Positions 26,566-36,089 are shown, numbered from the stretch's first letter. The stretch: DNA of 55,884 bases from Polyangium sp. 6x1 (GCF_029946515.1 NZ_JARZHH010000071.1:1-55884), one strand, 5' to 3'. The notes: generated by a model not told the origin, from the sequence alone. Translations and numbers: made by a program.

Positions 26566-27927
26566 ATGAGCGCGCGCGGCGAAGGCCGGAGGGGAGGCTA
26601 CGTGGCGCCGACGTACGCGGCGCCCGCCGACGTGGCTTGGTACCATTTCTTGCACGGGAACGTCCCAGGGCACCAGATCGATTTCATCTATCACCCCGAG
26701 GTGCCGCAGGGACAGCTGTCCCGGCAGCATTTCGGCCACCTGGCGCGTCTCCTCAAGTACATCGAGCCGCGGACGACGAGCGATTGCGCATTCGCCATCG
26801 GGAACCTCTCCCGCGACGACACGCAACACGAGCCCGGGCGCGGCGGCGTGGCGCTCATCTTCGGGCTGCGCATCCGCGGCGCCCGCGATCACGCAGGCCG
26901 CCGAGATCCGCCATTCTCGCACGCCATCGTGGCCATCGAGCGGGATCTCGACGCGGCCTTCGTGCTCTCCTCCGCGCTCGAATTCCGCGCGCGCCTCTTC
27001 GAACGGACTGCGGCGACGGCCGAGGGCCACGGCTGGTATCACACGTATGCCCGCTGCGGAGAAGATCCGGCCGCTGCGCTTCCCCTCCTGCAAGCGTATA
27101 AAGCGAGCTTCGATGGGCTGCCCGCGGCGGGCCCGGGGGCACGCTCGCTCCGCTGGGCGGTGGCCGAGGAGGTCAAGCTGCCGGGGCGTATCGTGATCGT
27201 GCACGACGACGATGCCCCGTTCGAGGAGATCGCGGGGTGCGCGGCGCGGATCGCGGCCGTCCTGTATCGCTCGAACATCAAATGGTCGGCGCTCTCGAAT
27301 GGGCGGGAGTCCGATCTGCCGAATGGCGTCACGATCCGATTCTTGCCCGCGAGCGAGGTCGCCCCGCAGCCTCGGGGGACGCCCGTGTTTCCGCTCGAGC
27401 GCGTGCCGCACGACGAGAACGAGCTCGCGCGGGAGCTGTTCGGCGCGAAGCCCGTGTGCGGCCACGACGAACCCGAGCGCGGGCGCGGCTGGCGCGATCA
27501 ATATCGGGGGCCCACGGAGGCCCTGGTCGTGGAGAAGCCTGCGCCGGCCGAGACGGCCGAGCCCTGCATCGAGATGCCATCGCCCTCGGTCACGAAACGA
27601 TGGCCCTGGGCCGGGCTCGCCGCGGTCGTCGCCATGGGGTGCTTTGGCCTTTATCTCTCGCGCGGGACGAACCCGGGCGCCGAATCCGCGGCTGCTGGGT
27701 CGCCGTCGCTCCTCGCCCCCGGCGCGGAGGCCGCGCCGCCGAGCCTTGCGCGCCCGGCCGCGCCGCCTTTGCCGAGCCCGCCTCCCGCGGCGCCGAGCGC
27801 AGAGGACAAGGCCGGCGCCATCGTTGCCGAGCCGGAGAGCGCCTCCTCGAACAAGCAAGCGAAGGCCCGGTCGCCGAAGGCGTCCCGCAAGCCGCCGCCG
27901 GTCGTCGGGGGCCCGCCGAGGTTCTGA
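26566..27927 (+). CDS. Tail-anchored partner of the adjacent GTPase, function unknown
   Basis: The protein has 453 residues. The N-terminal ~330 residues are a soluble domain starting with VAWYHFLHGNVPGHQIDFIYHPEVPQG; the H-x-H-G...GHQ pattern is faintly like the N-terminal domain of bacterial GTPase-associated proteins, but I cannot confirm this. A second part has a strand-rich segment GRIVIVHDDDAPFEEIAGC. Near residue 350 a single membrane helix follows (WPWAGLAAVVAMGCFGLYL), then a Pro/Ala-rich tail ending in basic residues. The start codon directly follows the GTPase stop. The pairing suggests an effector or regulator of that GTPase at the membrane. A strong terminator follows 20 nt downstream. 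Confidence 0.7.
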   Translation: MSARGEGRRGGYVAPTYAAPADVAWYHFLHGNVPGHQIDFIYHPEVPQGQLSRQHFGHLARLLKYIEPRTTSDCAFAIGNLSRDDTQHEPGRGGVALIFGLRIRGARDHAGRRDPPFSHAIVAIERDLDAAFVLSSALEFRARLFERTAATAEGHGWYHTYARCGEDPAAALPLLQAYKASFDGLPAAGPGARSLRWAVAEEVKLPGRIVIVHDDDAPFEEIAGCAARIAAVLYRSNIKWSALSNGRESDLPNGVTIRFLPASEVAPQPRGTPVFPLERVPHDENELARELFGAKPVCGHDEPERGRGWRDQYRGPTEALVVEKPAPAETAEPCIEMPSPSVTKRWPWAGLAAVVAMGCFGLYLSRGTNPGAESAAAGSPSLLAPGAEAAPPSLARPAAPPLPSPPPAAPSAEDKAGAIVAEPESASSNKQAKARSPKASRKPPPVVGGPPRF

Positions 27928-27947
27928 TTCGATGGAGTTTGGCAAGG

Positions 27948-27987
27948 AACATCGCCGCGCCCCGGGAGGAGCGCGGCGATGTTTTTT
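27948..27987 (+). terminator. Rho-independent terminator after the GTPase operon
   Basis: A perfect 13-bp stem AACATCGCCGCGC/GCGCGGCGATGTT (27948-27960 with 27971-27983) with a 10-nt loop runs into a T tract (27982-27987). It lies between convergent stops and would end the GTPase-partner transcript. Confidence 0.9.
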
Positions 27988-27995
27988 CGAGCGAA

Positions 27996-29537
27996 TCAAT
28001 CGAACGATTGCGTGTCTGCGCGGACGCCCCCGGGAGCCGGATCCTGCGGGTCGCCGCCCATTCCGCCCGGCCCCTCGAACCCGATCTCGAACGAGGCGCC
28101 CTTGGCCGGCGGCGCCTGGCCGACGAACGCAACCCCGACCGAAGGGCCGCCACGACCGCCGCCGCCTTTGCCGCCGTCGCCGCCTTTGCCGCCGCTCCCG
28201 CCGGCGCACCCGGGTTTCAAGGCGGAAATCGCGGGCGGCGCGCCGCCGATTCCTCCGACGCCGCCCTTTCCGCCGGCCTGGCCCGCGGCGCCGTCGCCGC
28301 CTTTTCCGCCTCCTGCCGTGATGATCGTGACGGCCTCGAACGAGAGCCTCGCGTCGAGGCTCAAGAGGCCGAAGCTCCCGCCGCCCGCGCCTCCGCCCGC
28401 GCCGCCTTTTCCGCCGCAACCGCCCGTGCCGCCGCTGCCGCCGCTGGCCCCGTGGATCGTCGCGCTCCCCGCCGGGCATTTGTTGGTGCCCGAGCCGCCC
28501 AGCGCGGCTCCGCCGCCGCCTCCGGCCAATCCCACGTCGCCGTCGCCGCCGCTCGTCCCCGGCGCCCCTTCATACCCCGTCGCCGAGATCGTCCCGAGCT
28601 CCGCGCCGTGCGCGCCTTGCGCGCCGATGCTCCCGGCCAAGCCGGCCCCGCCCGGCGTGCATTCGGTCAACGTGAATTCCTCGGGCTCGCCGCCCTGGCC
28701 GCCGCTCACGTCCTTGCCGTGCGAGCTATTGCGGCCGGCCTTTCCCCAGGGCGACGTGCCGGAGCCCCCGGAGCCGCCGATCGATTCGACCGCACCACAT
28801 ATCGAGGATACTTCCTGCATCGTGGAGAACATGCACGCGGCAAACCCCATTTTGCCGGGTGCTCCGGCGGTCGCGCTGTCCACTTCGGCCGGCGGGGCAA
28901 GACCGTCCGCGCCTTTGCCGGCCTGGACCTGGGACCGGACGAGCTTCAAATCGGCCCTGTCCGCGATCACCGCAATGGAGGAGACGCCAGGCAGGACGGC
29001 GTCCGCGGCGACGACCTTGAAGCTCGTCACGACCGTCGGCCTTCCCGAGCCCACCCGCAAGGGCACCTCGTTCGCGCTCGTGGTGAGCGTCGTCATGCCG
29101 ATTTGTGTCGTCCACGGCGATCCGCCCGTGCAGTTGTATCCGCCGTGGATCACCTCTCCGCCGCGCAGCTCGAGCCGCTCGACGAACGTCTCGGCGCACG
29201 CGTACATGGGCCTCGCGCCCTCGGCTTGCACCTTCTCGACGGCCGCGCGAAGCGTCCGCAGCGGGCGCTCGGCCGTCCCCGGATTGTCGTCGTTGCCCGA
29301 GGCCGCAACGTAAAGCCCGCAGGACGAAGGCCGGCTCGGATCCCCGTCGAGGGGACAAACCGCCTGCGAGCTCGCCTGGCCGGCGCAGGTCTTCGTGACG
29401 CTGCAATCGGCGAACACGTCGAGCCCGCAGCCCCCGAACAACGCGGCGCCCGCGCCGCAGGCGAGCACCGCCAGCGCGGACGTCACGGAATGGCGGCGCA
29501 TGGGCCGCGAACTTCCCCCATTCACACCACGCATCAT
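27996..29537 (-). CDS. Gly-rich (PGRS-like) lipoprotein with DUF1565-like start
   Basis: The protein has 513 residues. A leader ends ...ALFGGCG (likely lipidated Cys). Residues ~60-110 contain VAASGNDDNPGTAERPLRTLRAAV, the typical entry to a right-handed parallel beta-helix (DUF1565). From ~210 on, it turns into Gly-Gly-X repeats (GGSGGTGGCGGKGGAGGG and similar), resembling mycobacterial PGRS proteins. Cys residues recur in the Gly-rich part. The ATG pair at 29537 has GAGGA upstream, overlapping the stop of the PEGA gene (gap 9 nt), so the two are cotranscribed. It is probably an outer-membrane or surface protein; the role is unknown. Confidence 0.85.
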   Translation of the reverse strand: MMRGVNGGSSRPMRRHSVTSALAVLACGAGAALFGGCGLDVFADCSVTKTCAGQASSQAVCPLDGDPSRPSSCGLYVAASGNDDNPGTAERPLRTLRAAVEKVQAEGARPMYACAETFVERLELRGGEVIHGGYNCTGGSPWTTQIGMTTLTTSANEVPLRVGSGRPTVVTSFKVVAADAVLPGVSSIAVIADRADLKLVRSQVQAGKGADGLAPPAEVDSATAGAPGKMGFAACMFSTMQEVSSICGAVESIGGSGGSGTSPWGKAGRNSSHGKDVSGGQGGEPEEFTLTECTPGGAGLAGSIGAQGAHGAELGTISATGYEGAPGTSGGDGDVGLAGGGGGAALGGSGTNKCPAGSATIHGASGGSGGTGGCGGKGGAGGGAGGGSFGLLSLDARLSFEAVTIITAGGGKGGDGAAGQAGGKGGVGGIGGAPPAISALKPGCAGGSGGKGGDGGKGGGGRGGPSVGVAFVGQAPPAKGASFEIGFEGPGGMGGDPQDPAPGGVRADTQSFD

Positions 29538-29546
29538 CGTTTTTCC

Positions 29547-30608
29547 TCAAAAGGTCCCCAGAACCACGAGCGAGCCCCCCTGCGACGACACCGCGGGGAG
29601 CGCGTATACCGAGCCCGTCGTCTCGCGCTTCGGCCCCGAGAGGCCGTACACGAGCGTCCCGACGGCGACGACGCCTCCTCCGACGAAGCTCCAGAGCGCG
29701 GCCTCGCCGAGCTGGTTTTGCGCATTCTTCAGGCGGATGAGGTCGGGGCACGGGCCCGTGCCGGGGTTCGTCGTGCAGTAATCGTCGCTCGCGCCGGCCA
29801 GGGGCTCCGCCTTCGCCGTCGCCTCGCGGGCGCGCGCCTGCGAGAGGGCCGTGAACACGATGCCCCCCACGACGCCGGCCCCCGCGAGCACGCTGCCCGC
29901 AATGAGGAGCGACTTGCGTGTCGTTCTCGACGCCGCGGTCGGCGGCGCGTCCGTGTCCTCGTCCTCATGGGGCGCGGGCGCCCCGCGCGGCGCATCGTTT
30001 TTCGGCAGATCCAGCCGCAAGAGCTGCGACGCCCCGGGTTTGGCCTCGATCACGACCTGCCCCGACGAGCGCTCGCCGAGCCGCGCCTCGATGGTCCGCC
30101 GGCCTGGCTCGACGAACACGCCGGCGTTCGCCTCGGGCCACCGCATTTCTTCGCCGTCGACGAGCAAATGAACGCCCGCCACGTTGGATTGCACCGATAG
30201 CTCCGTGACCTTGGCGCGCGCCTGGGACAGCATCGCGGAGGTGGTTTTCATCTCGTCCGCCGCCACGTCCTCGGCGTGCCGCAGGAAATACGAGAGGTGC
30301 TCTGCCGCGTCGCGGTGGTGGCCGAGCTCGAGCTCGACCCACCCGAGCGTGCCCGCGATCTGGAAATGCTGCATGATACGCCAGGCGGCTTCGAGCTCGT
30401 CGAGGGCGGCCTTCCATTGCCTCGCCTTCGCCGCGTCCTTACCGCGCACGTAATGCGCCCGGGCCAGGTCGGCGGGCGAGGACGGCGCCTCCGAGGGCGA
30501 CCGAGGATCGGCGGCCGCCGCGGGCCGCGCGGCGCCCTGCACGGCGAGCCCCAGGACGAGCGGCAAGAGATACCGCGCTCGTGTGGTCCTTTCGATGCTC
30601 CCACCCAT
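29547..30608 (-). CDS. PEGA-domain envelope protein with TPR-like N-terminus
   Basis: The protein has 353 residues. A signal peptide (YLLPLVLGLAVQGAARPAAAADP) is followed by a short TPR-like helical part (ARQWKAALDELEAAWRI, HHRDAAEHLSYFL). A PEGA domain (~150-215; VHLLVDGEEMRW...GVFVEPGRRTIEARLG) comes next, then an acidic linker. Two hydrophobic segments end the protein (LLIAGSVLAGAGVVGGIVF; ALWSFVGGGVVAVGTLVYG). Such proteins sit beside Ser/Thr kinase genes in many myxobacteria, as here. A start at 30623 is also possible. The likely location is the envelope, with the TPR/PEGA part outside the cytoplasm. The exact role is unknown. Confidence 0.82.
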   Translation of the reverse strand: MGGSIERTTRARYLLPLVLGLAVQGAARPAAAADPRSPSEAPSSPADLARAHYVRGKDAAKARQWKAALDELEAAWRIMQHFQIAGTLGWVELELGHHRDAAEHLSYFLRHAEDVAADEMKTTSAMLSQARAKVTELSVQSNVAGVHLLVDGEEMRWPEANAGVFVEPGRRTIEARLGERSSGQVVIEAKPGASQLLRLDLPKNDAPRGAPAPHEDEDTDAPPTAASRTTRKSLLIAGSVLAGAGVVGGIVFTALSQARAREATAKAEPLAGASDDYCTTNPGTGPCPDLIRLKNAQNQLGEAALWSFVGGGVVAVGTLVYGLSGPKRETTGSVYALPAVSSQGGSLVVLGTF

Positions 30609-30665
30609 GCGGCAGGATAACACGAATTGACCATGAATCGAGCGCCAATGCGGAAAGGCCCCCGC

Positions 30666-32318
30666 TCAGCGCTTGCAATTCGGGAAAAACCGTGGACACG
30701 CCTTCGGGCTCGCGGGCGCCTTCGTGTTCGGGGCGGGCGATTTCGCCTTCGCCGTCGTCGGAGCGCGCGACGCCAGCGGATCGACGGGCGGCTTGCCCCC
30801 GCGGACGGGCAACGCATTCTGTTTGTCCGGGCTCTCGATCTGCGGCGCGGCCCCTGCGTCCGCGGACGGCGGCTGCGCGGGCGCCGGCGCCACCCGCGCC
30901 ACGTCGTCCGGCGTGGGCAGAGGCGAGGGGAGCGCGATCGTCCCCTCCGGAAGGGCCGCGTCCGCTGGCTTCTTCGCCGTCGCCCTCGACGCCACGATGA
31001 AAATCAAGAATGGCGCCGCGACCAAGAGGAGCAGGAGCGCCCCCCGGCGCATCATCTGCCGTTTTCGACGCTGCTTTTGCAATCGTCCGTCCACCGGCTC
31101 GGTCCCGGCCGTCACGGTGATGGCTCCGACGGTCACCGTGGTGCTCGGCGCGGTGCGGTTCTCGGCGGTCGGGGAGACCTGCGTCGTGGTCGCTGTGAGA
31201 ATGGCGCTCAGCGATGCGTCCCGCCACGGCGCGCGTGGCCCGTCGAAGGCCGGGGACGAGGGATGCCGCTCGGCCCCCTCGGTCTTCGCGCTCGTCCCGG
31301 GAGGAAGGACGACCGTGCCATTCAAGGCGACTCCCCCGACCTGCGTAGGCGCATTGGCCTCCTCGGGCGTCGTGCCGTCGATGGCCAGCGTGAACTTCTG
31401 GGTCTCCGGCGCGACGTCGGGCCTCGGGAGCGTCGACGGAATGGGGATCTCCAGCGCCGGATCCGCCTGGGGAATGCTCTCCCGCGCGCCCGCCAGCGGC
31501 CCGAGCAGGGCCGCGACCTCTTGCGCCGATTGAATACGTTTGTCCCGGTCGCGCTGCAGGCATCGGTCGACGATGCTTCCGAGCCGCGGCTCGACGTGGC
31601 GGACGCGGCTCGAGACGGGCGGAATCTCGGCCGTCAGGATCTGCTGGAAGAGGACGTCCACGTTGCCCTTGAAGGGCCGCACGCCCGTGAGCATCTCATA
31701 CAGGACGACGCCGAGCGACCACACATCGGTGCGGAAATCGAGATCCTCGACGCAAAGCACCTGCTCCGGGCTCATGTACCCCGGCGTCCCGACCATGACG
31801 CCCGTGACGGTGCGGACGCAGTCCTTCGTATCGAGCTGCTTGGCCACGCCGAAATCGAGGACCTTCACGACGAAACCGTCGGCGCTCGATTCCCGGTGGA
31901 GGAACACGTTCTCCGGCTTCAGATCGCGGTGAATGATGCGGGCTCCGTGCGCGGCCGCGAGGGCGAGCGCGACGTCCCGACCGATCCTCGCGGCCTGCTT
32001 GGACGGGAGCCTGCGCTCTCGCTCCAGGAGATCCGCGAGCGTCTCCCCCGAGAGGAGCTGCATCACGAGAAAAGGATCCCCCGCGGACGTCTCGCCTGCG
32101 TCGTAGACGTCGACGATATTCGGGTGGGACAAACTCTTGAATGCCCGCGCCTCGCGGCTGAGGCGAAGGCGGAGGTCCGCGCTCGGCCGTAGAATCAGCT
32201 TGATGGCGACGCGATGCGCGGTGCGCTCGCTCTGGGCCTCCCATACCGACCCCATCGCCCCCTCGCCGAGCGGACGGACGAGGCGATAGTCACCCCCGAT
32301 GCAGTCTCCGGCTTTCAT
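30666..32318 (-). CDS. Membrane Ser/Thr protein kinase
   Basis: The protein has 550 residues. The N-terminal kinase domain (~10-280) is complete: GEGAMGSVW, VAIKLI, HRDLKPENVF (Asp132), VLDFGVAK and GTPGYMSPEQ. A Thr/Pro-rich linker (~290-420) follows. A single membrane helix (GALLLLLVAAPFLIFIVAS, about residue 440) divides the cytoplasmic kinase from a short external tail ending ACPRFFPNCKR, whose two Cys may be disulfide-bonded. The key catalytic residues are all present, in contrast to the large fusion at 8.9 kb. It lies in a same-strand run with the PEGA protein downstream (57 bp) and the trypsin-like protease upstream (93 bp). Confidence 0.93.
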   Translation of the reverse strand: MKAGDCIGGDYRLVRPLGEGAMGSVWEAQSERTAHRVAIKLILRPSADLRLRLSREARAFKSLSHPNIVDVYDAGETSAGDPFLVMQLLSGETLADLLERERRLPSKQAARIGRDVALALAAAHGARIIHRDLKPENVFLHRESSADGFVVKVLDFGVAKQLDTKDCVRTVTGVMVGTPGYMSPEQVLCVEDLDFRTDVWSLGVVLYEMLTGVRPFKGNVDVLFQQILTAEIPPVSSRVRHVEPRLGSIVDRCLQRDRDKRIQSAQEVAALLGPLAGARESIPQADPALEIPIPSTLPRPDVAPETQKFTLAIDGTTPEEANAPTQVGGVALNGTVVLPPGTSAKTEGAERHPSSPAFDGPRAPWRDASLSAILTATTTQVSPTAENRTAPSTTVTVGAITVTAGTEPVDGRLQKQRRKRQMMRRGALLLLLVAAPFLIFIVASRATAKKPADAALPEGTIALPSPLPTPDDVARVAPAPAQPPSADAGAAPQIESPDKQNALPVRGGKPPVDPLASRAPTTAKAKSPAPNTKAPASPKACPRFFPNCKR

Positions 32319-32411
32319 GACCCCCCCGGCGCGCGATGTTACCACTGGTAGTGAGCAACAACACGGAAAAGTCGAGCGGGCCGCCGGTTTTTGATCGAGA
32401 TTCGTCCGGGT

Positions 32412-33242
32412 CTAATTCCCTCGGCGCGCGTTCCGCCGTGACAAGCGCGCGGAGAGGAAACTCCACGATGCGACCACGACGACGAGCCCCGCGAGCACGG
32501 CCGCCGATATCGACAGATTGCGGAGCACGTCCTGCTCCGGATTGCTCTCGAACGGGATCACCGGCGCCGCAGGGCCGAGCTTTTCGAGCATTCCCTTGAC
32601 CACCTCGATCGGAATGCCGAAGTTCAAGCTCTGCGATTGCGTCAGCGTGCCCACCGCGACGGCGACGACCTCGCCGCGCCTCGTCATGATGGGAGAGCCG
32701 CTCGATCCGGGGGAAATCGCGGCCGTGATTTGAATGCCCCACGACGCGAGCTCCGAGCCGCGGTCGATTTCCTTGCCCACGCCGCGCTCCCGCTTCGCCG
32801 ACACGATCCCCACCGTCAACGTGCCCGAGAGCCCCAGCGGGCTGCCGATGACCACGACCTCGTCGCCCGGCGCGACGCCGCTCGAATCGCCGAGCGAGAG
32901 CGCCGAGTGCCCCGCCCCGTCCGCCTTCAGAATGGCGATGTCCCGCTCCTCGTCGTCGGCGAGGCGCCCGAGGATCGCGAGCTTCGAGCCGTCCGCGAGC
33001 GTCGCCGTCACCTTCGCGGCGCCGTCCACGACGTGGTGGTTCGTGACGATCTGCCCGTCCGATGAAACGAAAAAGCCCGTCCCCGTCCCGAGCTCGTGGC
33101 CCGTCGCGTCCTCCACCGTGAGAAGCACGACCGAGGGCTTCGTTCGCTCCGCGAGATCGGCGAGCTCACCACCTGCCGCCCAGGCGACGGCCGGCGAAAC
33201 GAACAGAGTCAAAGCCATTGCTGCCGCGAACCGACGAACCAT
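32412..33242 (-). CDS. Membrane-tethered trypsin-like serine protease (Deg-type, no PDZ)
   Basis: The product has 276 residues. A signal peptide (FAAAMALTLFVSPAVAWAAG) precedes a chymotrypsin fold with IVTNHHVVDG (His), ERDIAILKAD (Asp) and ISPGSSGSPIM (Ser), the order and motifs of HtrA/Deg proteases. After the protease domain there is no PDZ. Instead a short linker leads to a C-terminal membrane helix (LSISAAVLAGLVVVVASWSFL) and an Arg-rich end. This suggests a periplasmic domain held to the inner membrane by its C-terminus. The start is uncertain; an upstream ATG would add 16 residues. It sits between the hybrid histidine kinase and the Ser/Thr kinase, so it may act in the same signalling unit. 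Confidence 0.85.
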   Translation of the reverse strand: MVRRFAAAMALTLFVSPAVAWAAGGELADLAERTKPSVVLLTVEDATGHELGTGTGFFVSSDGQIVTNHHVVDGAAKVTATLADGSKLAILGRLADDEERDIAILKADGAGHSALSLGDSSGVAPGDEVVVIGSPLGLSGTLTVGIVSAKRERGVGKEIDRGSELASWGIQITAAISPGSSGSPIMTRRGEVVAVAVGTLTQSQSLNFGIPIEVVKGMLEKLGPAAPVIPFESNPEQDVLRNLSISAAVLAGLVVVVASWSFLSARLSRRNARRGN

Positions 33243-33310
33243 GGGGAGACGGGAAGCGAATCGGCCGCGTTTGTCAAGCGCGATCACGATCATGCCGCCA
33301 TGTCCGCCCG

Positions 33311-35818
33311 TCAGGCCGAACGGCGCACGGGTTTTCGAGGAGCGGCCCACGGGCGTTCGTGGCGCATTGCCGCCACGGAGGAGAGGACCCGCTCGAGCTC
33401 CGCGGGATCGATCGGCTTCGTCATGTGGGCATCGAAGCCCGCGGCGAGCGCGCGGCGCCGGTCCTCGGCGCCGCCATATCCGGTCTGGGCGATGAGGTAA
33501 CTGCCCGCCGTCGTGGGGAGCCCCCGCAATGCGCGGGCCACCGCATACCCATCCATGTCCGGCAGGCCGAGGTCGCAGAGCACCACGTCGGGGCGTGTCC
33601 GCTTCGCCGCCTCGAGCCCCGCGGGGCCCGTGTAGGCCACCTCGGTGCGATACCCGAGGAGCACGAGCAGGTTTTGCAGGATGTTGGCCGTATCGTGGTT
33701 GTCCTCGATGACGAGGATTCGCAAGGGGCCGTCGGTTTGTCGGGGCTCGGGTGCCGAGGGCAATGGGGCGGCGAGCGCGGCCTCCGTCGAGAGCGGGAGC
33801 CGCACGCGGAGCGTCGAGCCTCTCCCCGGCCCCTCGCTATGGGCCTCGACGGTGCCGCCGTGCAGCTCGACCAGCCCCTTCACCACGGCGAGCCCGAGCC
33901 CGAGCCCGCCCCGCGATCGGTCGAGGCTACGATCGGCCTGGCTGAACGTCTCGAAGAGCCGCCCGAGCATGGACGCATCCATTCCGATTCCGGTGTCGCT
34001 GACCGCGATGCAGACCTGGTTCGTCCCCGGAGCCTCGTCCACCTTCACGTCGATCCGCCCGCCCGCGTCCGTGAATTTGACCGCGTTGTGGAGCAAATTG
34101 CCGACGACCTGCGAGAGCCGCGTCGGATCTCCCTCGACCCAGCGGGGTTCTTCCGGCAAGGAGAGCGAGAGCGTGAGGCCGTTGCCCGACACGATGGATG
34201 CGTAATCGTGGGCGACGTCGCGGACGATCTGCACGACGTCGCAGGGCTCCTTGCGCAGCTCCAGCTTGCCGCGGGAGATCCGCGAGACGTCGAGCAGGTC
34301 GTCGATCATGCGGGCCATGTGCGCGACTTGCCGCTCGATCATGGCCAGCGTCTTTCGCCCCTCCGGCGAGCGGCCGGCCTGCATGTCGAGGACCTTCACG
34401 GCCGTGCGAATGGGGGCCAGGGGGTTGCGGAGCTCGTGCCCGAGCATGGCCAGAAACTCGTCTTTGCGCCGGCTGGCCTCCTCGAGCGCGATCCCCGCCT
34501 CGCGCAGCGCGCGCTCGGTCTGCTTCAGCCGGGTGACCTCCTGCACGACGACGTTGATGGCCTGCACGGCGCCGGCCTGGTCCTTGATCGGCTCGAAGCT
34601 CGTGATCCAGTCCCGCATGACCCCGGGCTGCTCGGGCGTCTCCAGTCGATATTCGTGGTCCTTCGAGCTCTCGCCGGTCTCGAAGACATGACGGAGCAAG
34701 GGCTCGACGGGCCCCGCCACGCCAGGCACCATCTCCCATAACGTGCGGCCGATGTGGGCGGCGACCGAGGCCCCGTTGTATCGGGCCAGCGTCTCGTTGA
34801 TGTTCACGTACCGGTATTCGGTGTCGAGGACGCAGAGGCCCGCGGGCGAGGTCGAGTACACGCTCTGCAGCTCGGCGAGGTGGCGCTGCGCGGCTCGCTC
34901 GCTGTCCTTGAGCCTGCGGACGAGCTCGCCGCGATCGATCACGGCGGCGACCTGATCGCTCAGCGTCTGCATGAACCGGAGCTCCTCGTCGGTGAACCGG
35001 GGGCGCTGGCTCGTCGCGAATGCCAGCGTGCCGAGCACGCGGCCGTGGGCGATGAGGGGATACCCTGCGTAGACCTGCGCGCCGACCGCCTGGAGCGGCC
35101 GGGCTCCGGGGAAGTGGGAATGCTGGAGGTCTTCGAGGACGAGGGGCTTGCCCGTCTCGGCCACCGCGCCGCAGAGGAACTCGCCGAACTTGAGCATGTG
35201 GTATTTCGTGCGCTGCTCCTCCGTGAGCCCCCCGCTCGATTCGAGCTCGAGCGTCTCGGGCTTGCCCGAGGTCATGTAATTGAAGTAGAGCTCGACCCCG
35301 AGCTCCGCGCCGAGCTCCGCGAAGATCGGTCCGAGCAATTCCACAGGCTCTTCGCTGAGGACGAGGCGCCCGGCGGCCTTGGCGAGCAAGCGGAGGTGCG
35401 TATTCTGGGCTTCCAGGGCTTCCTGCGCGCGCCTGTGCTCGTCGGCCTTCCGCGCGTACTCTGCCGCCGCCTCGCCCAGGCGCTCGGCCGCGCGCCGCCA
35501 TTGCACGCCGAACGCCGCCGTGGCCCACAGGACCACCAGGCTGGCCACGCGGCCCGTGGCGTCGACCCACGGCGGGACGAGGGGGGGCCCTGGCGAGAGG
35601 AGGAACCCGAGCGCTGTGAGGCCCGTACATACCCCGACGACGAGGAGCGCCGCGCCGCGTAGCGGGAGCCATATCGCGAGGCAGACGGGCAGCACGTACA
35701 CGAACGGAATCGCAAACCCCAGGGGAGTCACGAGATCGAGGAGGAAGATCCCGAGCACGAGCATCCCGATGACGAGCGGGCGCACCACGGCGCCCCCGGC
35801 TACATATCGCCGGGCCAT
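33311..35818 (-). CDS. Hybrid sensor histidine kinase
   Basis: The protein has 835 residues. An N-terminal membrane block (~10-105, four or five hydrophobic segments) is followed by a short coil and a GAF domain (~140-310). A PAS domain (~330-440) comes next. HisKA carries His461 in FLAMLGHELRNPLAPIR. HATPase motifs are NLLHNAVKFTD, DTGIGMD and GLGLGLAVV. The C-terminal receiver has phospho-acceptor Asp749 in VVLCDLGLPDMDGY. This is a standard hybrid kinase. No separate response regulator is next to it, so phosphate would leave through its own receiver to an unlinked partner. The ATG at 35818 is chosen because the membrane block starts soon after; longer GTG starts exist. It is divergent from the glycogen/trehalose operon. 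Confidence 0.92.
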   Translation of the reverse strand: MARRYVAGGAVVRPLVIGMLVLGIFLLDLVTPLGFAIPFVYVLPVCLAIWLPLRGAALLVVGVCTGLTALGFLLSPGPPLVPPWVDATGRVASLVVLWATAAFGVQWRRAAERLGEAAAEYARKADEHRRAQEALEAQNTHLRLLAKAAGRLVLSEEPVELLGPIFAELGAELGVELYFNYMTSGKPETLELESSGGLTEEQRTKYHMLKFGEFLCGAVAETGKPLVLEDLQHSHFPGARPLQAVGAQVYAGYPLIAHGRVLGTLAFATSQRPRFTDEELRFMQTLSDQVAAVIDRGELVRRLKDSERAAQRHLAELQSVYSTSPAGLCVLDTEYRYVNINETLARYNGASVAAHIGRTLWEMVPGVAGPVEPLLRHVFETGESSKDHEYRLETPEQPGVMRDWITSFEPIKDQAGAVQAINVVVQEVTRLKQTERALREAGIALEEASRRKDEFLAMLGHELRNPLAPIRTAVKVLDMQAGRSPEGRKTLAMIERQVAHMARMIDDLLDVSRISRGKLELRKEPCDVVQIVRDVAHDYASIVSGNGLTLSLSLPEEPRWVEGDPTRLSQVVGNLLHNAVKFTDAGGRIDVKVDEAPGTNQVCIAVSDTGIGMDASMLGRLFETFSQADRSLDRSRGGLGLGLAVVKGLVELHGGTVEAHSEGPGRGSTLRVRLPLSTEAALAAPLPSAPEPRQTDGPLRILVIEDNHDTANILQNLLVLLGYRTEVAYTGPAGLEAAKRTRPDVVLCDLGLPDMDGYAVARALRGLPTTAGSYLIAQTGYGGAEDRRRALAAGFDAHMTKPIDPAELERVLSSVAAMRHERPWAAPRKPVRRSA

Positions 35819-36089
35819 CTCATCTGTGGTCCCGGCGATATGCAGCAGGTCCTCCGATTTGCTGTTCTCAGCGTGCTGGCGGCGCCTCGATCCCACGGCG
35901 CATTCGCTCCCTTTGAACCGAAAACATGCGTGACGTCGCGTCCGTCGTCGAGCCGCGGGGCGAGCCGTGCCAGCGCGCGGCGCGAGCGAGAGAGCGCGCG
36001 CGTGCGGGCACGCCCGGACGGTGATGAGGGATTTCCCCGAAGGTCCCCGGGATACCGCATTCCAGCGTGGATGCTATGGACAGGACTCC
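35819..36089. other. Divergent gap (271 bp) upstream of the glycogen/trehalose operon
   Basis: It must hold the promoters of the hybrid kinase and glgX. Both neighbours have longer in-frame starts that reach into it (36024 for glgX). I see no clear -35/-10 pair, operator or hairpin. Confidence 0.4.
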
